Assembly (NCBI GenBank): GCA_017853885.1
Contig: JAFMIR010000005.1
Span: 1 to 64,000, forward strand
Origin: Prosthecobacter sp.
GTDB taxonomy: Bacteria > Verrucomicrobiota > Verrucomicrobiia > Verrucomicrobiales > Verrucomicrobiaceae
Direction: 5' to 3'
Length of the DNA: 64,000 nt
The stretch's first letter is position 1. The number at the start of each line of letters is the position of its first letter. Made by a program: the position numbers and the translations under genes. A model generated the notes under the pieces. The model searched no databases. It saw only the letters and a program-made list of their open reading frames with translations, and was not told the DNA's origin. Positions 17,116-23,792 of the stretch are shown here, in pieces.

Positions 17116-18333
17116 TCAATCCATCAAAACAGGACCGACGAGTCCTTTCCAAAGTTCGTAGCCTTTGGTGTTCATATGGAGTTGGTCTTCAACAAAAATG
17201 TCCGGCTTAGGTTCGCCATTCGGGGCAAGCATCGCTGGATGTACGTCCAAGTATTGAAGCCGATCGTCCTCGGCGCAGAAACTTCGGATCAGCGCGTTGA
17301 GTGATCGCACCTGCTTAATCTGCGACCAACGCTTCGGGTTCGGAGCACTGGAGATGTAGCAAATTTTCGTTTGAGGTAGTTCGGCATGAACCTTGGCCAC
17401 GAAAACCTGGAAATCGGCAAAAACTCTCTCTGGTGACTTTCCAGCGTTTAAGTCATTGCCGCCCGCATACATCACAATTTGCTTTGGCTGGAAGGGTAAG
17501 ATGAGGCGGTGTGCGAAGTTCACCGAGTCGAAGACCTCGGATCCGCCAAAGCCATGGTTCAGCACGGGTTTATTCGGAAAATCGGCCGTCAGCGTTTCCC
17601 AGCGGCGAATGCTCGAACTGCCGACGAAGACAATGGGAGCTTTAGGTGGCGCTTTTTGCATGTAGCGCTTTTCGATGGCTGCGATCTCTTTTTGCCACTT
17701 GATGGCCGAGGTGACCACATCGTAGCCCGCTTCGCTGAAATGGAGTTGGTCTTCGACATACAACTCCTTCCGCGGCTGGCCGTCCGCTCCGAGGAGCATC
17801 GGGAAGTAGTCGACGAACTCGATCTTGTCTCCGCCGGCATGGATGAAGTCGGCGATCATCTGGTTCGTCTTCCTTACCGTCTCCACCTCCTCCCAGCGCG
17901 AGGGCGAGGTGGGGATGCAAAGAAAGGCCAGCTTCGTTTTTGGCAGCTTTTCCGCTACCAGCGCCGCGAAGGCTTTGAAGGACGCCAGCACCTCCTCCGG
18001 CGAGCGACCCGAGTGCAGATCATTGCCACCGGCATTCAGGTAGATCTGCTTCGGCTGGTAAGGTAGCACGATGCGATCGGCGAAATGCACCACCTCGCTC
18101 AAAAACGCCCCGCCAAAGCCGCGATTGATGACCTTGTCCTTCTTGAAACGGTCCGGCAGCGACTTCCAAAGCCGGATATTCGATGCGCCGACAAACAGCG
18201 TGGCATCCTTCGGAGCTTTCTTCGCCTTGTCCTCCGACTCAAAGGCCGCAATGGCCTTTTCAAATCGCTCCGGCTTCGGTAGGTCCTTGGCGAAAACAGC
18301 GGCATTGAGCAAAAGAAGAAACAGCAGTTTCAT
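17116..18333 (-). CDS. Secreted double-domain SGNH/GDSL hydrolase
   Basis: 405 aa from the ATG at 18333, with a signal peptide (LLFLLLLNAAVFA). Two homologous SGNH domains lie in tandem (about 25-215 and 220-405): FVGASNIRLW / FVGSSSIRRW (block I Ser), NRGFGGAFLSE / NHGFGGSEVFD (block II Gly), NAGGNDLHSG / YAGGNDLNAG (block III Asn) and EDQLHFSEAGYD / EDQLHMNTKGYE (block V Asp-His). Both copies keep the catalytic set, so both may be active. The family deacylates or deacetylates carbohydrates and esters. An intragenic duplication is the simplest origin. Confidence 0.88.
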   Translation of the reverse strand: MKLLFLLLLNAAVFAKDLPKPERFEKAIAAFESEDKAKKAPKDATLFVGASNIRLWKSLPDRFKKDKVINRGFGGAFLSEVVHFADRIVLPYQPKQIYLNAGGNDLHSGRSPEEVLASFKAFAALVAEKLPKTKLAFLCIPTSPSRWEEVETVRKTNQMIADFIHAGGDKIEFVDYFPMLLGADGQPRKELYVEDQLHFSEAGYDVVTSAIKWQKEIAAIEKRYMQKAPPKAPIVFVGSSSIRRWETLTADFPNKPVLNHGFGGSEVFDSVNFAHRLILPFQPKQIVMYAGGNDLNAGKSPERVFADFQVFVAKVHAELPQTKICYISSAPNPKRWSQIKQVRSLNALIRSFCAEDDRLQYLDVHPAMLAPNGEPKPDIFVEDQLHMNTKGYELWKGLVGPVLMD

Positions 18334-18375
18334 ATTTGTGCATGCTCCCCAGTCATCGGGGGCTTGCAACCGCAA

Positions 18376-19428
18376 TCAGCGCCGCACCCAAGCCGCCATC
18401 TCTCTCGCCGCCTTTGGAGTGATGCTCATCTCTGTGAGGCACTCCGCGGCGCTGAAATCCGTCCTTTTCGCGATGCGTCCCGCCTTCCACACATCTGCTG
18501 TCGCCGGATACGGCCCCACCTTGCGAGGATCACTCCAAGTATGAACCCCCAACGTGCGGGGATTCACTGCCGCGCCGATGTGCATCGGTCCGGAATCCAC
18601 ACTGATCACCCAGCCTGCCTGTCGCATGATCCAGACGAGTTCAGCGAGACTCGTGCGATTGCTCAAATCCGTCACATGCGATGCCTGGGGTGCCTTCGTG
18701 CCATCATGCATGCCCACGAGGATCACACCGCGCGGTGCCAGTGCCTCGCAAAGTGCCGCGAGCGAATCTTCCGAGAGTGATTTACCTTCTCCACGCGACC
18801 ACGGATGCAGCACGACGCTCTCGCGCCAGTTTAAATCCGCACCCGTAGGCTTGTTGCCCTCCGCTAGATCAAAGTTGACGTCCTCCGCATTCACCTGGAT
18901 GCCTAACGCTCGCGGTATTTCGAGGTAACGATCCACCGCATGTCCGCCGGCATTCACCGGCACAATGTGCGAATAAAAATACCGCGCACCTTCCCGTGCA
19001 TCCGAAAGCCCGATGACCGGCCGCGAACCCCGCCACCGGCTCACGATGCCGCTGCGGAGCAACCCTTGAAAATCGAACACGATCTCTGGTTCTTCACGCG
19101 GCATCCGCATCCACTTCCGCCGCCAGTTCCAGAACTGCAGCAGCCCCGCCAGTCCGCGAAACCGCTTCCGTGGAAACGGAATGACTTCATCAATCAACGT
19201 CGATTCTTGGATCAGCGGCGTCCACTCCGTGTTTGCCAGCCATCTCAATTTCAGGTGCGGGTGAGCTTCCCGCAATAGCCTCACTGCTGGCAATGTATGC
19301 ACGATGTCTCCCAGCGAACTCGGTTTGACGATCAGGGCACTTCTGAAATTTTGAAGACTGGGGAGCTGGGGCATGCGTTTGAGTCCGGCCTGCCGGACGA
19401 ATTCGGTCCGTCCGAGTGGTTGCCTCAT
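18376..19428 (-). CDS. Glycosyltransferase family 9 (heptosyltransferase-like)
   Basis: 350 aa. The GT9 pattern is clear: IVKPSSLGDIVHTLPAVRLL near the N-terminus, LRWLANTEWTPLI, FDFQGLLRSG, the nucleotide-sugar region VVLHPWSRGEGKSL, and the VISVDSGPMHIGAA motif. These enzymes add heptose to the LPS inner core. The ATG at 19428 overlaps the upstream metallophosphoesterase stop (ATGA); MPQLP at 19374 aligns better with the family N-terminus. GmhB at 48.6-49.2 kb supports heptose metabolism in this organism. Confidence 0.88.
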   Translation of the reverse strand: MRQPLGRTEFVRQAGLKRMPQLPSLQNFRSALIVKPSSLGDIVHTLPAVRLLREAHPHLKLRWLANTEWTPLIQESTLIDEVIPFPRKRFRGLAGLLQFWNWRRKWMRMPREEPEIVFDFQGLLRSGIVSRWRGSRPVIGLSDAREGARYFYSHIVPVNAGGHAVDRYLEIPRALGIQVNAEDVNFDLAEGNKPTGADLNWRESVVLHPWSRGEGKSLSEDSLAALCEALAPRGVILVGMHDGTKAPQASHVTDLSNRTSLAELVWIMRQAGWVISVDSGPMHIGAAVNPRTLGVHTWSDPRKVGPYPATADVWKAGRIAKRTDFSAAECLTEMSITPKAAREMAAWVRR

Positions 19429-20147
19429 TTCCCCAGCGCCAAGCGGTCCGCCAGCAGCGGGGGTAAGCCTGCTTCAAGGATCTTCCGTTGGGCGGTCTCG
19501 ATGTCATACTCGAGTCGGCGGATCGAAATCGTGTGTGCTTGAATGTCGTAGATCGCGTAAGAGGCGCGCCAGTCCCCATCACGCGGTTGTCCCACGCTGC
19601 CCACATTCACAAAATACTTTATGCCGCGGCTGAGGCTGATCTCGGTGCCGCGAGAGGCTCTCACGGCGTCGTCCTTTTCAAAAATGCGCGGCACATGAGT
19701 GTGCCCGTAAAAGCAAACCTGAGTGAACTGGTAGCTGAAGCTCGCCATGGCATCGAACCGGTTTGTAACATAGCCCCAGTTTCCTGGTGAATCGAGCGTG
19801 GCATGCACAATGGTGAAGTCTCTCACTTGGCGCACCAGTTTCAAATCCCGCAGCCACTGCTGCTGCTCGTCACTGAGCTGATTGCGTGTCCACATCAGCG
19901 CCGCATAGGCTAAGGGATTGAGCTCCTCGAGGCTGCTGTTGCCGCTAGCGCCTTCATCGTGGTTGCCGCGCACAGTTGGGCAATTCAGATCACGAACAGT
20001 CTCCAAGCATTCCGCCGGATTTGCCGCGTAGCCGACAATGTCACCTAGGCACACATGGCTCGCGCAGCCCTGTTCCTGCGCGTCATAAAGGACGGCTTGG
20101 AGGGCTTCGAGGTTTGCATGGATGTCTCCGAAGATCGCAAATTTCAT
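19425..20147 (-). CDS. Metallophosphoesterase (YfcE/diadenosine-tetraphosphatase-like)
   Basis: 240 aa. Calcineurin-like motifs in order: FGDIHANLEAL (D-x-H), VCLGDIVGYAANP (GD), VRGNHDEGAS (GNHD), IVHATLD and CFYGHTHVPRIF (GHTH). These bind two metals and hydrolyse phosphoesters; substrate unknown. Start set at the ATG at 20147 (MKFAIFG), since the family begins just before FGDIH. Lies between tsaD and the GT9 gene on the same strand, with a 39-base gap to tsaD. Confidence 0.9.
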   Translation of the reverse strand: MKFAIFGDIHANLEALQAVLYDAQEQGCASHVCLGDIVGYAANPAECLETVRDLNCPTVRGNHDEGASGNSSLEELNPLAYAALMWTRNQLSDEQQQWLRDLKLVRQVRDFTIVHATLDSPGNWGYVTNRFDAMASFSYQFTQVCFYGHTHVPRIFEKDDAVRASRGTEISLSRGIKYFVNVGSVGQPRDGDWRASYAIYDIQAHTISIRRLEYDIETAQRKILEAGLPPLLADRLALGK

Positions 20148-20186
20148 CGGTTGGTCACTTTTACCTTCGAGACTCACGCTCGGAAA

Positions 20187-21236
20187 TCAAGTGATAGAAG
20201 CATCAGTCATCACCAATGGAAGATTCGGATCCACCTCGGCCTCCAGAGATGAGCTTTGCCCGAGCTTGAATCGCTGTGCAGCAGCGAAGGCGATCATGCC
20301 GGCATTGTCGGTGCAGAGAGATGGTTCGGCCAGAAGCAGTTCCAAGCCTGCTCGGTCACAGCGAGTCTTCAAAGTGACACGCAGGCCACGGTTGCAACTC
20401 ACGCCGCCACTTACCGCAACGGTGCGGCAGGAGGTGATTTTGGCCGCCAGCATCAGTTTTTCGACCAAGACCTCCACAATGGCCGCCTGCACGCTTGCGC
20501 AAACATCCGCCAAGGTTTGTTCATTCTTCAAATCGAGCCGTGGCAGCTCATAAAGCACCGCGGTTTTCAGCCCACTGAAGCTGAATTCAAGGCTGCGGCC
20601 ATTGAGAAAGCTGCGCGGAAATGCCAGCGCGGCCGGATCTCCTTTTGCAGCGAGCTTGTCGATTTCGGGCCCGCCAGGATAGGGCAGTCCAATCATCTTC
20701 GCCACCTTGTCAAACGCCTCACCCGCAGCGTCGTCACGAGTTCGCCCCAAGAGCTCATAATGGCCCAGTTGATGAACATTCACAAGCAGGGTGTGTCCGC
20801 CGCTGACGATGAGTCCGACGCAGGGTCTCACGGGTCCATTTGAGCCCATGAAAGGAGAAAGGAGATGCCCTTCCATGTGGTTCACGGCCAAGAAGGGCTT
20901 TCCCTCCGCCACCGCAAGCCCTTTGGCCATCGAGGTACCAATCAGCAGCGAGCTTACCAACCCCGGGCCGCTGGTGGCCGCGAAGGCCGCCACGTCGTTC
21001 AGCGTGATGCCGGCATCCGCGAGCACTCGTTCCACAAGTGGGCGAACATTTAGAATGTGGTTTCGTGAGGCCACTTCAGGCACCACGCCGCCATAAAGTC
21101 GATGGATCTCGATTTGCGAGGCGATGCGGCTGGCCTTGAGAACGCCGTCCAAGTCACACACGGCTGCTGCCGTCTCGTCGCAGGAGCTTTCGAGGGCCAG
21201 CAAATACTTCTCGGTTCTCATTTCTCGTTTCAACAT
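20187..21236 (-). CDS. tsaD: tRNA N6-adenosine threonylcarbamoyltransferase
   Basis: ~349 aa. LALESSCDETAAAV at the N-terminus, the metal-binding HMEGH at 120-124, the GGHTLLVNV and GEAFDKVAKMIGLPYPGGP motifs and the C-terminal SGGVSCN and TDNAGMIAFAA are all TsaD hallmarks. It transfers threonylcarbamoyl to A37 of ANN-decoding tRNAs, with TsaB and TsaE (not in this window). The ATG at 21236 has GGGAG just upstream; 21221 is an alternative. Confidence 0.95.
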   Translation of the reverse strand: MLKREMRTEKYLLALESSCDETAAAVCDLDGVLKASRIASQIEIHRLYGGVVPEVASRNHILNVRPLVERVLADAGITLNDVAAFAATSGPGLVSSLLIGTSMAKGLAVAEGKPFLAVNHMEGHLLSPFMGSNGPVRPCVGLIVSGGHTLLVNVHQLGHYELLGRTRDDAAGEAFDKVAKMIGLPYPGGPEIDKLAAKGDPAALAFPRSFLNGRSLEFSFSGLKTAVLYELPRLDLKNEQTLADVCASVQAAIVEVLVEKLMLAAKITSCRTVAVSGGVSCNRGLRVTLKTRCDRAGLELLLAEPSLCTDNAGMIAFAAAQRFKLGQSSSLEAEVDPNLPLVMTDASIT

Positions 21237-21307
21237 GACTCCCATGCCCAACATGATTGCTCACGCGAGTCCTTTCTATCTCTAGGCTAAGCACGCTATG
21301 GTGTACG

Positions 21308-21351
21308 CCAAAAGAAAACCGCCATCATCCTACAAAGAGGGTGATGGCGGT
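21308..21351 (-). terminator. Rho-independent terminator after the micro-lipoprotein genes
   Basis: A 10-bp stem ACCGCCATCA (21318-21327) / TGATGGCGGT (21342-21351). On the minus strand it is followed by TTTTCTTTT. It ends the transcript of the two tiny lipoprotein genes before tsaD. Confidence 0.8.
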
Positions 21352-21372
21352 GCGGCAATCAGCAACAGGTGC

Positions 21373-21528
21373 TTAATGCTTGTGACCGGACTTGCAGCAA
21401 GCTTTGCTGTCTTTCGAGCAGCAGGCAGCTTTTGCTTTAGAGTCGCAGGATGAGCATTCTTTCTTCGAGGCGCAGGACGCCAAAAAGATTGAAGCGACAG
21501 CCATGAGAACGGTTGTGGAACGGATCAT
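21373..21528 (-). CDS. Small cysteine-rich lipoprotein (51 aa), putative metal binder
   Basis: Too short for usual ORF cut-offs. From the ATG at 21528 it reads as a lipoprotein signal ending in IFLASC (lipobox, Cys19), then a mature tail of 33 residues with a CxxC (25-28), two CC pairs (36-37, 44-45), many Lys and a terminal HKH. The Cys/His density suggests binding of copper, zinc or another soft metal at the cell surface; that is inference. An alternative start is the ATG at 21504. It is followed by a strong terminator and preceded by another micro-lipoprotein. Confidence 0.75.
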   Translation of the reverse strand: MIRSTTVLMAVASIFLASCASKKECSSCDSKAKAACCSKDSKACCKSGHKH

Positions 21529-21578
21529 AATTTGGATGAATGAAGGGTGTCAGATCGCTGCTTCACGCAGCGGCTGAA

Positions 21579-21680
21579 TCACTTGCCGCTGACAGCAGGA
21601 GGAGGGGGAGGGGGAGCCTTCTGCGAGCAGGCGCTGAGAAGGGCGGAGGCCGCCACGAGGGTAAGGATAGCGATTTTCAT
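21579..21680 (-). CDS. Micro-lipoprotein (33 aa)
   Basis: From the ATG at 21680 the peptide has a lipoprotein signal ending in SALLSAC (Cys ~18) and only about 16 mature residues with a six-proline run (KAPPPPPPAV). Such entericidin-like or spacer lipoproteins are easily missed by annotation. It lies 50 bases upstream of the cysteine-rich lipoprotein on the same strand and is probably co-transcribed with it. No function can be assigned. Confidence 0.65.
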   Translation of the reverse strand: MKIAILTLVAASALLSACSQKAPPPPPPAVSGK

Positions 21681-21829
21681 GTGTTTTGCGTGGGTGTTAA
21701 CCGTGTTGTTGTGGTTCCCATCCACCAGACTCCTGGTAGCGGGATTTATTGAGATTAACGACAAGTTCTATCTTTGCAAACAGCCAAATCACTTTGTCGC
21801 AAAAATGACAGTAAAAACACAGGCGATGT

Positions 21830-22027
21830 TCAGCCCCACGGACCACTTTCGCCAAGGCCGTAAGCATTGCCCACCACTTCACCGTCTTCCAGATCAAAAG
21901 CGATGCGCATGGGCCTGCAGCACACCTCGCAATCGTAGTCCACATCACATGGCACCTCACCCGGATGCGGTGCGGGCACCTCAAAGTCCTCAAAGCAACT
22001 CGGGCAGATGACGCTTACGCCGGACAT
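21830..22027 (-). CDS. CPXCG motif-containing cysteine-rich protein
   Basis: 65 aa. ICPSCFEDFEVP at the N-terminus and DCEVCCRPM further on form two CxxC zinc knuckles, matching the small CPXCG family of unknown function. Overlaps the 3' end of lnt by 13 bases on the same strand, so it is likely co-translated with it. No signal peptide is present; probably cytoplasmic. Confidence 0.85.
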   Translation of the reverse strand: MSGVSVICPSCFEDFEVPAPHPGEVPCDVDYDCEVCCRPMRIAFDLEDGEVVGNAYGLGESGPWG

Positions 22028-23700
22028 GCACGAGTTCCTTTCCAGCGAACTAGGAGGGTGAGTAGGCAGATGCTGAGCAGAGAAATGGCGAAGAGGTCAC
22101 CGTGCTTGGCGTAAAAGGTGAGATGGGAAAAGTGAGCACTCACCTCTCCTGGCAGTACGCCTTCGATGAAGGTGTTTTTTGTGTCGGGATCCTGCAGGCG
22201 GGAGGTTTCACGGCCACAATCGTCGATGAGGCAAGTCACGCCGATGTTCGAGCAGCGCACCATCGGACGACGAAGCTCCACGGCGCGGAATTTGGCGTTC
22301 GCGAGGTGCATCTCTGTCTCGATACTATCGATAAACCAGCCGTCATTGCTGATGGCGGTGATGATTTGCGGCTCCTCCCGCACGAAGCGCCTTGCCACGC
22401 GCCCCACGGTGTCTTCGAAGCAGATCAACGGAATCAGGCTCACCTCATCGTTCAGTCGCATGGGCTCAGTCTTTGTTCCAAAGCTGAAATCTGCTGGGAA
22501 AATCGGCCGCAGCATCGAAAACGGCCACACCTCACGCAGTGGAAGATACTCTCCAAAAGGCACGAGATGCACCTTGTGATGTTCTTGGCGATTCGAGAAC
22601 TGATGATCAAGCAAAATGGCAGAGACATAAGCTTCATTATCATTCAGATGGATCTCCGTGCCGGTGAGTAGCTTCGCTTTGCCAGGCTCCATAAAGCTCT
22701 CGAAGTATCTGCCATGCCAGCTTGGCGGCAGTTGATGATATTTGTCATTCAGATTCACCGGCAGGGCGCTTTCCGGCCAGATCACCAGATCGCGATCCTT
22801 TGCAAAAATCCGGGTGAACTCGCGCAAGCGCTCGTAGCTCTGCTCTGCCACCGCGCCAGTCATTGCATCCACCTGTGCCACATTCGGCTGCACCATGGCG
22901 ATGCGCACTTTTTTACCTAACGACGGCTTGCCGCTTACTTTGAGCATGCCGTAACCACCCGTCATGAGCACCAACACCATCGCCACGGTGAAATCGACGC
23001 GGGTTTTGCAAGTGCCATTCCCGTGATAAGCCGCATGAAAACGTGTGAGCACATTCCACGCGGTGCAGGCCACGAAGACTGGCAGAAAGGACAGGCCCAT
23101 CACGCCCACCGTGTCCGCTCCTTGCATGAGCACAACATTCCGGTGAAAGGCCACGCCAAGGCCATTCCAGCCAAAGCCGGTGAACACCGTCGTGCTGCGT
23201 AGCCATTCACAGGCTACCCAGGCACTCGCGGCAAGAAACGAGCACACCACCGAGTGCTGCGTGCTGGCCCACCACGCATCCCGCGTGAGCGTCGCGTGGT
23301 TTGGCCTCGCAAACCGAGCCACAAACCATGCCCACAGGCCAAAATACAGCGCGCAATAACCCGCTAGCCCAATCACCGCTCCCAATCCCAACAACTCTGG
23401 TGCCCAGCCTGACCATGAATCATCCCTCGCGCCGCCGAGCATCACACGTGAGGAATGCCGGATCCACCACAGATTCGGCAGAAAGAATGCGAGTCCAGCG
23501 ACATAGCCCAACTTGAAACCTGAAACCTTCGACTTGGAACTCTTCAGTGGCCACAGCAGTGAGAGGAGCGGAAACAGCCAGAACCATACAGCGAGCTGCG
23601 AGTTCCATCCCGGAAACGCAAATAGTAACAGGCCGCCGCTGAGCAGCGGCAAGGTCCATTTTAATCGGCAGGCCATGCGTTCATCCATCAATAAGGTCAT
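22015..23700 (-). CDS. lnt: Apolipoprotein N-acyltransferase
   Basis: 561 aa. The N-terminal half holds the multi-helix membrane domain; the C-terminal half is the nitrilase-like periplasmic domain. The catalytic Glu-Lys-Cys triad is visible in LVIWPESALP, HHKVHLVPFGEYLP and LIPLICFEDT. A last membrane helix follows (FAISLLSICLLTLLV). Lnt adds the third acyl chain to lipoproteins in the inner membrane. Start set at 23700 (MTLLMDE). Downstream genes encode two micro-lipoproteins. Confidence 0.95.
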   Translation of the reverse strand: MTLLMDERMACRLKWTLPLLSGGLLLFAFPGWNSQLAVWFWLFPLLSLLWPLKSSKSKVSGFKLGYVAGLAFFLPNLWWIRHSSRVMLGGARDDSWSGWAPELLGLGAVIGLAGYCALYFGLWAWFVARFARPNHATLTRDAWWASTQHSVVCSFLAASAWVACEWLRSTTVFTGFGWNGLGVAFHRNVVLMQGADTVGVMGLSFLPVFVACTAWNVLTRFHAAYHGNGTCKTRVDFTVAMVLVLMTGGYGMLKVSGKPSLGKKVRIAMVQPNVAQVDAMTGAVAEQSYERLREFTRIFAKDRDLVIWPESALPVNLNDKYHQLPPSWHGRYFESFMEPGKAKLLTGTEIHLNDNEAYVSAILLDHQFSNRQEHHKVHLVPFGEYLPLREVWPFSMLRPIFPADFSFGTKTEPMRLNDEVSLIPLICFEDTVGRVARRFVREEPQIITAISNDGWFIDSIETEMHLANAKFRAVELRRPMVRCSNIGVTCLIDDCGRETSRLQDPDTKNTFIEGVLPGEVSAHFSHLTFYAKHGDLFAISLLSICLLTLLVRWKGTRACPA

Positions 23701-23792
23701 GATGGCCACGATTCACCAAATGCAAAGTGACCGATTTCGCCCAAAAGTTGTCCGCACAGCTTTCCTGCTGATCCCGTAACATGATCGCAATC

